Source: Candidatus Aerophobota bacterium
GTDB taxonomy: Bacteria > Aerophobota > Aerophobia > Aerophobales > B3-G15
Assembly (NCBI GenBank): GCA_021162265.1
Contig: JAGGZA010000009.1
Location: 1 to 7,053, forward strand
DNA: 7,053 nucleotides
Reading direction: 5' to 3'
Below the pieces are notes generated by a model, which did not search any database, had not been told where the DNA came from, and worked only from the letters and a program-made list of their open reading frames with translations. This document shows positions 1 through 6,395 of this stretch, in pieces (position 1 is the stretch's first letter; each line of letters opens with the position of its first letter). Position numbers and translations under genes: made by a program.

Positions 1-47
1 CCTGAATATACTTCATATTTCCCTCTTATCATTTTTTTCTTGCCAAA

Positions 48-215
48 ATGATATCAATATTTTATTATTTTTCAAGGGTTTTCACACAATCTGACGGTAA
101 ACGCCATCCCGAGGAAATGGGAGAAGAGGAGGTAAGTCAATTTCTCACCTGGCTAGCAACAAAAAAGAAGGTAGCTGCCTCTACTCAAAATCAAGCCCTT
201 TGTAGAAGCAGTAGG
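48..215 (+). pseudogene. Fragment of integron-type tyrosine recombinase (N-terminal core-binding domain)
   Basis: The reading frame holds GKRHPEEMGEEEV, then FLTWLA, then VAASTQNQAL. This series is the hallmark of the SAM-like N-terminal DNA-binding domain of integron integrases (IntI) and close tyrosine recombinases, where this part usually reads GKRHP-EMG-EV-FL-LA-V-ASTQNQAL. Only about 40 recognisable residues remain. The catalytic domain with its Arg, His and Tyr residues is absent, because the frame runs into unrelated sequence after NQAL (about 200) and then into the RAYT-type mini-element that starts at 221. The residues before GKRHP do not look like the family and the ATG at 48 is probably chance. 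I therefore read it as a dead remnant, truncated at both ends. A more general phage-type integrase is possible, but the motif string favours the IntI group. Confidence 0.75.
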
Positions 216-220
216 CAGGA

Positions 221-344
221 GGTCAGGTCTTGAATTGTGAATTTTGTCCTTGTCTCTTTACTACCTTACTTACTGTGGAATAATGAACATTAGCGGTTCA
301 ACCATAAGGCTATGCAATAATTCAAAAATCAAGACCTGATCCCC
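221..344 (-). mobile_element. 124-bp mini-element with RAYT-type terminal repeats
   Basis: The segment is bounded by imperfect inverted ends: GGTCAGGTCTTGAATTGTGA begins at 221, and TTCAAAAATCAAGACCTGAT followed by CCCC ends at 344. Ends of the form GGGGTCAGGTCTTG... commonly border REP-associated tyrosine (RAYT, Y1) transposase genes. On the - strand the interior encodes a transposase C-terminus, given as a separate entry, so this looks like an internally deleted derivative of a full element that kept both ends. The first 25 bp (221-245) recur exactly at 6967-6991 in a second mini-element of the same orientation. The element directly follows the integrase fragment and may have interrupted it. 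Confidence 0.65.
223..297 (-). pseudogene. C-terminal remnant of a RAYT (Y1) transposase
   Basis: On the - strand, codons from 297 down to the TGA at 225-223 read TANVHYSTVSKVVKRQGQNS and then QFKT before the stop. HYSTVSKVVKR matches the helix-turn-helix that ends many REP-associated Y1 transposases, whose last residues (such as SQFKT) are encoded inside the element's terminal repeat, as here. Immediately upstream there is an in-frame TGA (300-298), and the adjoining family-like residues sit in another frame, so this is not expressible as a gene. It is probably the leftover of the transposase that once filled the 221-344 mini-element. Confidence 0.6.
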
Positions 345-558
345 AGCTTTCCCAAAGATTATTATCCGATGATTAAGGAAAGCGAGTTTTACTGGTAATG
401 AATGGGTGTTCAGGAAGCATTGTCAGAGGTCTCTTTAATTTACGAGCTACGCTTTGTTTTAAGGCAAAAGGTAAAAAAATGGCTAATGGGGTAATATGTT
501 TTATTGATCGTTTTTATTGCTTATTGCGAGGAAGTAATAAAGCAGTTTTATTCTTTTT
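345..558. other. AT-rich spacer without recognised gene
   Basis: About 210 bp lie between the mini-element and the broken transposase. A + strand reading frame from 398 to 631 exists, but its translation has no recognisable motif and its last 70 bases overlap the antisense of the transposase remnant, so I do not call it. On the - strand no continuation of the transposase (the catalytic tyrosine region, or RYIHLNPVRA-like sequence) is readable. The segment therefore separates two pieces of transposase debris. Confidence 0.4.
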
Positions 559-840
559 TTATCTCATTTCAAATATACTGTTTTGTAAGTATCTTGCCTT
601 AAACCAGTTGACATACGAGGTATTCAGATAATGCATGCCTTCAGATATATTGGCAAATGGGGTTTTGATAAATAGATGATAATGATTATCCATCAAACAA
701 TAGGCATAACAGACGAGGGAATATTTCGTCTCATTCATCTTATCTAAGAAGACCTTTTTATCCTTATCTGAATAAAAGAGGTTTTCTTAATATCTCGTGC
801 AGTTATAATGATAAACAGCATTTTCAAAGGATAATGTCAA
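559..840 (-). pseudogene. RAYT-type Y1 (IS200-like, HUH) transposase, N-terminal half, with internal stop
   Basis: In one - strand frame from 840 to the TAA at 561-559 the translation reads LTLSFENAVYHYNCTRY, stop, ENLFYSDKDKKVFLDKM, then YSLVCYAYCLMDNHYHLFIK, and GMHYLNTSYVNWFKARY. MDNHYHLFIK carries the His-X-His metal site of HUH Y1 nucleases, usually PNHYHLL in the REP-associated family. AVYH, ENLFYSDKDK and GMHYLNTSYV fall at the family's normal places. It is dead: a TAA at 789-787 replaces the usual charged residue just before ENLFYS, and the protein stops after FEMR, before the catalytic tyrosine. Intact relatives are roughly twice as long. The sequence just upstream (836-858) matches the family's left terminal repeat, which supports this as the element's 5' end. 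Confidence 0.85.
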
Positions 841-858
841 AATGTGAGGACCCGACCT
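836..858 (-). repeat. Left terminal repeat of the RAYT element
   Basis: Read on the - strand this is GAGGTCGGGTCCTCACATTT followed by TGAC. It is a diverged copy of the GGGGTCAGGTCTTG-type end seen at 344-321 and 7048-7025. It lies immediately before the transposase remnant and so marks the outer boundary of that element, about 55 bp beyond the end of the WD-repeat gene. Confidence 0.6.
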
Positions 859-912
859 CTTACTATTCAGTTGTGTACTATAACACGTCCAACTCTGGAG
901 GGGGTCACCACA

Positions 913-1122
913 TTATTTTCCAAGTCCATCTCTATAATTAGAAACATAATAATCAAGAGCTTCGTACTCCTTAATTAATCCTTCTTTAACTTTAGCAGCT
1001 TCGCTTGCCCCCCAATAGCAGGGTTTAGATGGATCAAGCCCCACAAATGAGTCTCCATAGGGCCAAACTATATAGAGGAGTTTCCCCGTCTCGACTTCAA
1101 ACACGCTTAATTTTCTAAATCT
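913..1122 (-). pseudogene. Out-of-frame C-terminal tail of the WD-repeat protein
   Basis: The - strand frame open from 1122 to the TAA at 915-913 reads RKLSVFEVETGKLLYIVWPY and goes on GDSFVGLDPSKPCYWGASEA before ending YYVSNYRDGLGK. KLSVFEVETGKLL is exactly the last strand of a WD blade, matching LRLWEVETG and LVVYDVETG in the main part of the gene. It follows the SPDGRYIAA strand of blade 8 at the right distance. The upstream frame ends at 1107 with DEDLEN. One extra A in the AAAA run at about 1111-1114 would read DLEKLSVFEVETG straight through. A GTG at 1104-1102 opens this frame, but it lies inside the blade and has no ribosome site, so a separate gene is very unlikely. Confidence 0.75.
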
Positions 1123-2237
1123 TCATCAATAGATAGTCTAGGAGATATAATCGCTGCTATATATCGCCCATCAGGGCTATAACAGGGGAAATTTTCACTA
1201 TACTTATATCCTCGGAGGGGAATTGCAAAGCTCTTTCTGATTATATTTGTCTTTATTTCATACATATCAAGGCGGGAGGAGCTCATAACTAATATATATT
1301 GGCTATCAGGGCTGAAGATCCCTATTGAATCACTCCTTTCCAAAATCTTCTGGCCTGTCTCCACATCATATACTACAAGCATATCTGGTTCCCAAGGGAT
1401 TTTTATACCTATCAAAATATACTGTCCGTTTGGAGAAAAGGCGCTGTAGCGGAAGTAATCCACAGAACTTCTAAGCTGTTTCTCAACTTCCTTATTCAAT
1501 TCGGACAACAGCTTTCCTGTGTTAACATCGTAAAGATTAAGTGACTGCCCACAGGCCCATAATAAGTATTTCCCGTTTGGGCTGAAACATATGGAACTTC
1601 CTTCCCCTTTTGTCTCGATTCCTAATTCCTTATATTTTCTGTTTTTGATGTCATAAAGGAGCAGGTGGGAGTCAGTAGTTCTCTCCTCCAACGAAGTCAT
1701 CCACGAATCCACGTCATATACTATAGCTACGTGTCGCCCATCAGGGCTAAATACCACTGGCTCCACAAACTCACCACCCCGTATAGATATGCGCTTTCCA
1801 GTTTTAACCTCCCAAATGATCGTCTTATCATAATTTCTAAATCCAGTTACGTACTTTCCATCGGGGCTAAAAATACCAGAAAATGGACCTCTCACATGCC
1901 CATTAAGCATATTCCAAGGCTTGAAAACTCTGATGCACTCGCCTGTTCTGGTATTAAATATTCTAAGTTTATGCCTATATTTCTTGTCAGACTTGCTTGT
2001 TGATGCAATAGTTGAGCCATCAGGACTAAAACTGTTGTGGAACACATCTCCCTCGTGATCTTTGAATGTCCTAATACACATGCCCGTTTCAACTTCCCAT
2101 AATCTCAGACATTTTAGGCTATAACGACCTTCTTCAGCTGATGCTATAAATCGCCCGTCTGGACTAAAGGCTATGGAGCTAACTGAGCTACCATCCTCAA
2201 TCACAAGTTTCTTCCTATCATCAATGTTTATCTCCAC
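1107..2237 (-). CDS. WD-repeat (beta-propeller) protein, 3' end frameshifted
   Basis: The protein has eight copies of an SPDG-type strand: FSPDGRFIAS, FSPDGSTIAS, FSPDGKYVTG, FSPDGRHVAI, FSPNGKYLLW, FSPNGQYILI, FSPDSQYILV and YSPDGRYIAA. They are spaced about 40-60 residues apart, each followed by a WEVETG- or YDVNTG-like strand, so a single eight-bladed propeller is the simplest fold. WD propellers are scaffolds for protein contacts and have no catalytic role of their own. I start at GTG 2237 because GGAGGG lies 5 bases upstream; a longer TTG start at 2264 has no such site. There is no signal peptide, so it is probably cytoplasmic, unlike the other genes of the operon. It is the last gene of the row, 78 bp after the lipoprotein gene. 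The frame closes early inside blade 8 and continues in another frame to 913. The binding partner cannot be told. Confidence 0.85.
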   Translation of the reverse strand: MEINIDDRKKLVIEDGSSVSSIAFSPDGRFIASAEEGRYSLKCLRLWEVETGMCIRTFKDHEGDVFHNSFSPDGSTIASTSKSDKKYRHKLRIFNTRTGECIRVFKPWNMLNGHVRGPFSGIFSPDGKYVTGFRNYDKTIIWEVKTGKRISIRGGEFVEPVVFSPDGRHVAIVYDVDSWMTSLEERTTDSHLLLYDIKNRKYKELGIETKGEGSSICFSPNGKYLLWACGQSLNLYDVNTGKLLSELNKEVEKQLRSSVDYFRYSAFSPNGQYILIGIKIPWEPDMLVVYDVETGQKILERSDSIGIFSPDSQYILVMSSSRLDMYEIKTNIIRKSFAIPLRGYKYSENFPCYSPDGRYIAAIISPRLSIDEDLEN

Positions 2238-2242
2238 CGTTT

Positions 2243-2248
2243 CCCTCC
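2243..2248 (-). promoter_or_regulatory. Ribosome binding site deciding the WD-repeat start
   Basis: GGAGGG on the - strand ends 5 bases before GTG 2237-2235. It lies inside the longer reading frame that opens at TTG 2264, and so argues for the shorter protein. The same GGAGGG core precedes the genes that start at 3083 and 3416. Confidence 0.7.
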
Positions 2249-2315
2249 AGTAGTATATAACCAAGGTTTGATTGTCACTCCCACAAAATGCAATGGTAGA
2301 CCTTCTAAGCTCCTT

Positions 2316-3083
2316 TTATCTGGTTGTGCCTTCTACTTTGAAGCAAATAGCAGAGCTACCGTTTTTCGGGAAAATCTCATCAGTAAAGAAGTAGGTTTCC
2401 GTCTCAACCCAAGCATATAAGCCAGGTTGCAGGTTTACCGTTCTAACCAACAAACCCTCGTCGCCAACTTCTAACTCTGAGCCTCCTCCTAGAGATCCGT
2501 AGTAAACGGTAAAAGGCAGAGCAAACTCTCTCTCATAAATAAGTCCATCTTTCCGAACTTTAGAAATGTTTATTTGATGTGGAATCATATCTATGAACTG
2601 CGCTTTCCCAGGTCTTATCACTAACACTTTATCTGGGCATTTCACATAGTAATAATAGCGATCAGGCGTCCAGGGGTTCTCATAATGCTTCTTTGTTTCT
2701 CTAACCTTGCAATTTGGCTCTAATTTAACCAATTGTTTCTTTGATGTATCAATGTAAAACATACCACTACCTTTAGGTATGGGGTAAAGCACAACATTTG
2801 GAGCAGGGTAATGCGACTTTTGCTGAATGTTTAGGGTAAGTCTAATTGTGGTGTAGCCGTCTTTTGAAAATTTTATTTCCAGTGGACCTGGTGCATAGTC
2901 TAAAGAGTATTTTCCTGCACTGTCTGTGATCGAAGAGAATCTTGATTTTTCGATCTTAACGGTAACTCCCTTTAATGGGTTTCCAAAAACATCTTGAACC
3001 GTACCTTCAATCCTTTTTCTCTGGCCGCAGCCAACGAGAAAGACTGCAAAAAGTAGTAAAAGTAGTAAAATTCTGACTCTCAT
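2316..3083 (-). CDS. Lipoprotein with carboxypeptidase-regulatory-like domain
   Basis: This 255-residue protein starts at ATG 3083, with GGAGGG at 3093-3088. It opens MRVRILLLLLLFAVFLVGCG: a basic start, a leucine-rich core and a lipobox LVGC with the acylated cysteine at residue 19. Glycine at +2 suggests that it is not held in the inner membrane by the Asp rule. Residues about 24-90 (IEGTVQDVFGNPLKGVTVKI, then TDSAGKYSLDY and KDGYTT) are a clear transthyretin-like carboxypeptidase-regulatory fold, common in secreted and surface proteins and in TonB-dependent systems. The remaining 150 residues, with RYYYYVKCPDKVLVIRPGK and several aromatic strands, match no family I know and look beta-rich. 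Between the two-helix protein and the WD protein it is probably an envelope-anchored binding or structural component; no enzyme motif is seen. Confidence 0.85.
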   Translation of the reverse strand: MRVRILLLLLLFAVFLVGCGQRKRIEGTVQDVFGNPLKGVTVKIEKSRFSSITDSAGKYSLDYAPGPLEIKFSKDGYTTIRLTLNIQQKSHYPAPNVVLYPIPKGSGMFYIDTSKKQLVKLEPNCKVRETKKHYENPWTPDRYYYYVKCPDKVLVIRPGKAQFIDMIPHQINISKVRKDGLIYEREFALPFTVYYGSLGGGSELEVGDEGLLVRTVNLQPGLYAWVETETYFFTDEIFPKNGSSAICFKVEGTTR

Positions 3084-3155
3084 TTCACCCTCCTTTCTAA
3101 ATTTTTGTTAGGAGAAAATCGCTAAATTCAATGGTAAATCCTCCTATCTGTGCTT

Positions 3156-3416
3156 TCATGTTTTGCTCTTTTTCAGCTCATGTAAAATACCTTCTATGCT
3201 GTCTCTTATATCAAGTATGGCATGAAATACTTCGTTGATAGCCACTATGAAAGCACCTTGTCCAGCAATAAATAGGCCAATTATAAGGGAAAATACTCTA
3301 ATTTCAGCGCTGTCTCCAGCTATAAGACCAATCAAAGCAGCCAATATTCCAATAATCATCAATATTAGACCTATCGCACTCAGCGACTTCCAAACAAGCT
3401 TTGCAATCTGGTTCAT
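3156..3416 (-). CDS. Small two-helix membrane protein of unknown function
   Basis: The 86-residue protein starts at ATG 3416 with a strong GGAGGG at 3427-3422, which together with its hydrophobic pattern argues that it is real. Residues about 13-33 (LSAIGLILMIIGILAALIGL and following) and about 40-60 (RVFSLIIGLFIAGQGAFIVA) form two membrane helices joined by a short acidic turn with GDSAE. The tail from about 62 (NEVFHAILDIRDSIEGILHE, then LKKSKT) is amphipathic with a basic end. The size, two helices and a basic tail next to a CHAP gene resemble holin-type proteins, but many unrelated small membrane proteins look the same and no family motif settles it. It sits 65 bp after the CHAP gene and 72 bp before the lipoprotein gene. 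A + strand frame over the same bases is its antisense shadow. Confidence 0.75.
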   Translation of the reverse strand: MNQIAKLVWKSLSAIGLILMIIGILAALIGLIAGDSAEIRVFSLIIGLFIAGQGAFIVAINEVFHAILDIRDSIEGILHELKKSKT

Positions 3417-3481
3417 CTGCGCCCTCCTTTTTGCTGTTTGTTGGCCTACTTTTAAGTTTCACTTTAAAAGATCCTCAATAT

Positions 3482-4318
3482 TCATTTGATGTAGATAAAT
3501 CCAAGAAGATGAGGATCGTTTGTTTGAAACCACTTATATGTTTTCTTTCTAAAATTCACAGTTCTATAACAATTGTCAATTTTACGTCCCCAATTCCAGT
3601 GACTCACTTTAAAACTCCTTCCATCTTTCGAAACTTCTTCTACCCATGCTACATGTCCATAAGGATAAGCGTAACTAAATACCGCAATAGATCTAACCTT
3701 TGGTTTTTCACCTGTTCTATATCCATAAGCACGTGCTTTTTTTAGCCATGATATTGCATTTCCTCTCCAAGGGACTCGCACCTTTGTCCTTATATAATCC
3801 GTGCAATATCCTTTTCCATAATACTTCTTACATGGGTCCGCGCTTGAAACAGCATGCACCGAAATAGTATACACTACAAGATTGTTTGAAAAGTTACTCT
3901 CCGGATGATATCTATTAGGATTTACTATAGCTATTATGTAGTATCTCGCTGGGGGAACCTGAGGAATACGAATGGTAGGTACAACTGTTTTTGAGCGGTA
4001 GCGGTTTAGGTATTCCACTGGGTAATCTGGCTTCGAGCCATTACTTTCCCAAAGAAGTGTATCAGTGCGATCAAGTATCTTATCTCTTGACCAATAAAGT
4101 CTCGCCAGCACATATCTGCCATATCTTAGAGGACCACCAAACTTAAAAACAGCTACTGGAACAGCTACCTTTTGTCCAGGCGAATACATAGCTTTCCCTA
4201 ATCCAGCAGCTATAGAGAGATCAGGCAAGTCTGCTCCTAAGCATGTTAACCTTAAAATGAATGAAACTGTGCAAAGCACAAAACCAATATATAATCCAAA
4301 ATAGCATCTTCTTCGCAC
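3482..4318 (-). CDS. Secreted CARDB-CHAP protein, putative peptidoglycan amidase/endopeptidase
   Basis: This 278-residue protein starts at GTG 4318; GGAGGT lies 7 bases upstream (4331-4326). Residues 1-29 form a signal peptide (basic MRRR, a hydrophobic core, cleavage probably near CLGA). Residues about 31-154 are a CARDB-type Ig-like domain: LPDLSIAAG, RLYWSRDKILDRTD, RYYIIAIVNPN and ESNFSNNLVVYTISV. Residues about 163-278 are a CHAP domain: GKGYCTDYIR with the nucleophile Cys172, YGHVAWVEEV with His222, and KVSHWNWG, where Asn242 fills the usual polar place. CHAP enzymes cut peptidoglycan amide bonds outside the inner membrane. The glutamate found two residues before that Asn in well-studied CHAP endolysins is His240 here. 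Extra cysteines (163, 250) may form a disulphide. The same CARDB module occurs twice in the upstream gene, so the two products probably act at the same surface. Confidence 0.85.
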   Translation of the reverse strand: MRRRCYFGLYIGFVLCTVSFILRLTCLGADLPDLSIAAGLGKAMYSPGQKVAVPVAVFKFGGPLRYGRYVLARLYWSRDKILDRTDTLLWESNGSKPDYPVEYLNRYRSKTVVPTIRIPQVPPARYYIIAIVNPNRYHPESNFSNNLVVYTISVHAVSSADPCKKYYGKGYCTDYIRTKVRVPWRGNAISWLKKARAYGYRTGEKPKVRSIAVFSYAYPYGHVAWVEEVSKDGRSFKVSHWNWGRKIDNCYRTVNFRKKTYKWFQTNDPHLLGFIYIK

Positions 4319-4325
4319 CTGTCAA

Positions 4326-4331
4326 ACCTCC
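4326..4331 (-). promoter_or_regulatory. Ribosome binding site of the CARDB-CHAP gene
   Basis: GGAGGT on the - strand ends 7 bases before GTG 4318-4316 and supports that non-ATG start. It begins only about 15 bases after the TAA (4349-4347) of the restored upstream gene, so the two genes are likely co-transcribed. Confidence 0.65.
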
Positions 4332-4346
4332 TTATATGGTTGATAT

Positions 4347-4508
4347 TTACTTAGTTACATGAAGTGTATATACGGATACATTGTTTGCCTCATTGCTTTC
4401 CAGACAGCCTTCACCAGCATCTGCAACGCAGAGGATGGTGTAAGTCCCAGGGGACAGGTCAATATCCATTGTAAAAGAACAGTTATAATACCCTCTCTCT
4501 AAATTCAT
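4347..4508 (-). pseudogene. Out-of-frame C-terminus of the SH3b/CARDB protein (second CARDB domain)
   Basis: In the - strand frame open from 4508 to the TAA at 4349-4347 the translation reads ERGYYNCSFTMDIDLSPGTY, then TILCVADAGEGCLESNEANN, then VSVYTLHVTK. This is the missing second half of a CARDB domain. It lines up with the first domain's TYTSTIDMPSEPGTYYIIAV and REANESNNTFVRRIEV. The upstream frame ends at 4483 with NEFRERVL, inside the domain. Removing one G from the GGG at 4493-4491 would read FRERYYNCSFTMDID continuously. No ribosome site or suitable start precedes the fragment, so it belongs to the upstream gene. The restored end leaves only 28 bp to the CHAP gene. Confidence 0.8.
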
Positions 4509-6366
4509 TTACATCGCTACTGTCCCATTTCCAACATGGACAAAGCACTCCAGGCCACCAAAGCTCATCACTGTCATCCCATACTTTGTCTTTTGATAGG
4601 TAAAGTCCTACCCAAACGTGTTCAATGTTATCACATTCCCCGCCACTGTTCTTTAAAGTAACTTTGAACACCACATTCTTCTGACCTGTTTTATAGGTCC
4701 AGCCCCCAAGCGTATCCAAAAAAGCAGTTAAATCAGGCCAGACTTTAGGTTTTCTAGACGGTGCTTTCACTTCTATCCTTCTCACGAACGTGTTGTTTGA
4801 TTCATTGGCCTCGCGAATCTTATTTCTTGGATCTACGACTGCAATGATATAATATGTACCTGGCTCACTTGGCATATCTATTGTAGATGTATAGGTTCTT
4901 GATCCATATATATCGAGACACTTTGGGTGAAAATAAGCACGTTCATTCCAGAACCTTTGATCTTCTGCATCCCATACTCTGTCATCAGACCAATATAGAG
5001 ATACGCAGGCATAGGTAGCGCCTGGATCAATCCATACATACATACCATGATGTGGTTCTTCTATGCATTCACTATCTGGAGCTGCCCACGATCCCCCAGT
5101 CTTTTTTACTGTGACCCGAATCTCCACATTCCTCTGCCCTATTTTATAAGTAGAACCTCCGGGTATATCAAAGGACACGGTGAGATCGGGAAGCATTTGT
5201 GAAACCTTCTTTTCTTTAGCCTCTTTAGAGGGGGTAGACTCCGGAGTCGCTGAAGGAGAGTTGGAGTTTTGTAACTCTTCACCCGCGGATTCCATCTCTC
5301 CCCCTCTTGATGGCTTACTTTCTTGAGGAGAGACAAGAGAAGTGAAGTCTCCATAGACATAGCCTACTCCTCCTCTCGTTCCCATTACCTTTACCCAGTT
5401 TCCCTTCCTTCCGAGAAGTCTCAGTCTTGTTCCTTTCTTGACCAACTCAACAGTGTCATAGAACGGGCCAGGGCCAGACTTTATCTCCACACTATCTTGG
5501 GGGCCTGTTAATTCAACCCATGCCTTTTGGGCTACAGATTCAGATATTCCTTTGGGTACCTCAGCTCCGATCCTGCCCAGCGCCTCGAGTATGGCCCTTT
5601 TCGTTTGTGGGTTTTTAACGATCTCATCCACTATTTTGCCCATCTTTCCCACAACATGACCGGACCCCTTGTTGATAACCTCTTGAAGGGTTTTACCACC
5701 GAGTTGTTCTATGGGGATATTGGTAAATATTGTGGTAGCGGCGGTGGTTAATGCATTTTCCTTTAAACGTGTCCATGCTAGTTCCTTCCCATAGATGCAG
5801 CTGTCAAGTATAAAGTCAGCTGCCAAGAAAAACCCGTCGATCACCACAGGTGGAACATAGGCAGACCCCATACCTTTCAGCGAAAATGTTGACACATTAT
5901 ACACGGTCCTGACCCTCACATCAGCTTTGTGGATATATCCCCTCCACACCTTTGCTGCGTCACTGAAAAGCTGATCAGAGTAGCAGAAGAACCTACGCCC
6001 AAGGTTTATATACTTTCTGGTGTGCTTTATATCGTTTTGTTTCAAGAAGAGATTGGCAAAATGGAGGCTCCGTATAGCCAGCTCATACTGGTCGAGTGCC
6101 TGGTAATATAGCTCATCATAATCCTTGTGACCTCCAAGAATTGATGTAATTTGAGAACCTATGCCGGATCCTGGGAGATACTCTGGTATCTGCTGATGTT
6201 CTTTAAGGAGTTTCGTAATTTCAGCCCTTAGTTCAAGCTGATCCACCGCAAAACTAATATTTGCAATTGCATCCACTGCTACGATTACTAACAGAGCAGC
6301 AAAGGCTCGCTTTAGGGATCTGTTTCTGAGTGCGCTTCCAATACCATTCATAATCACATGCCTCAT
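4483..6366 (-). CDS. Exported SH3b and double-CARDB protein, 3' end frameshifted
   Basis: The frame gives 627 residues; with the out-of-frame tail the product would be about 670. Residues about 15-41 are a signal sequence (RNRSLKRAFAALLVIVAVDA, cleavage probably after ISFA). Residues 42-285 are helical and of no family I recognise. Residues about 284-345 are a bacterial SH3b domain (EIKSGPGPFYDTVELVKKGT, RLRLLGRKGNWVKVM, GYVYGD), a fold that often binds cell-wall peptides. A Ser/Pro/Glu/Lys linker (346-390) follows. Residues 392-533 form a CARDB domain (LPDLTVSFD, SLYWSDDRVWD, PGTYYIIAVVDP, EANESNN), and a second begins at 543 (WPDLTAFLD, GLYLSKDKVWDDSD) but is cut by a frameshift near 4491. 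ATG 6366 has no good ribosome site; ATG 6351 (residue 6), with GAGG nine bases upstream, is at least as likely. The role is probably as a wall- or surface-binding protein acting with the CHAP protein downstream. Confidence 0.85.
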   Translation of the reverse strand: MRHVIMNGIGSALRNRSLKRAFAALLVIVAVDAIANISFAVDQLELRAEITKLLKEHQQIPEYLPGSGIGSQITSILGGHKDYDELYYQALDQYELAIRSLHFANLFLKQNDIKHTRKYINLGRRFFCYSDQLFSDAAKVWRGYIHKADVRVRTVYNVSTFSLKGMGSAYVPPVVIDGFFLAADFILDSCIYGKELAWTRLKENALTTAATTIFTNIPIEQLGGKTLQEVINKGSGHVVGKMGKIVDEIVKNPQTKRAILEALGRIGAEVPKGISESVAQKAWVELTGPQDSVEIKSGPGPFYDTVELVKKGTRLRLLGRKGNWVKVMGTRGGVGYVYGDFTSLVSPQESKPSRGGEMESAGEELQNSNSPSATPESTPSKEAKEKKVSQMLPDLTVSFDIPGGSTYKIGQRNVEIRVTVKKTGGSWAAPDSECIEEPHHGMYVWIDPGATYACVSLYWSDDRVWDAEDQRFWNERAYFHPKCLDIYGSRTYTSTIDMPSEPGTYYIIAVVDPRNKIREANESNNTFVRRIEVKAPSRKPKVWPDLTAFLDTLGGWTYKTGQKNVVFKVTLKNSGGECDNIEHVWVGLYLSKDKVWDDSDELWWPGVLCPCWKWDSSDVNEFRERVL

Positions 6367-6387
6367 TATTAATTACCACGACAAAAA

Positions 6388-6395
6388 CTCCTCCC
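6388..6395 (-). promoter_or_regulatory. Strong ribosome-site sequence without a matching start
   Basis: GGGAGGAG on the - strand is the best Shine-Dalgarno match upstream of the SH3b/CARDB gene, but it ends 21 bases before ATG 6366. An in-frame TAA (6375-6373) prevents extending the protein towards it. The GTG ten bases after it opens a different frame that does not encode the signal sequence. It may be a leftover from a lost start, or a sign of an indel here. Confidence 0.35.

Noticed and set aside
398..631. + strand reading frame of 77 codons
   Set aside because: No motif is seen, the composition is AT-driven, and its end overlaps the antisense of the clear transposase remnant.
860..912. 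Terminator after the WD-repeat gene
   Set aside because: Only a four-base stem (GTGT/ACAC) without a U-run was found, which is too weak to call.
913..1104. Separate 63-codon gene from GTG 1104
   Set aside because: It has no ribosome site and its first residues complete the last WD blade, so it is the tail of the upstream gene.
1665..2003. + strand frame over the WD-repeat gene
   Set aside because: It is the antisense of a gene with eight clear repeats and has no motif of its own.
3235..3745. Two + strand frames over the two-helix protein and the CHAP gene
   Set aside because: They are the antisense of genes with strong ribosome sites and domain evidence. Their hydrophobic text mirrors the membrane helices and the CHAP region.
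5139..6111. Short frames on both strands within the SH3b/CARDB gene
   Set aside because: They overlap a continuous signal-SH3b-CARDB protein and show no family features.
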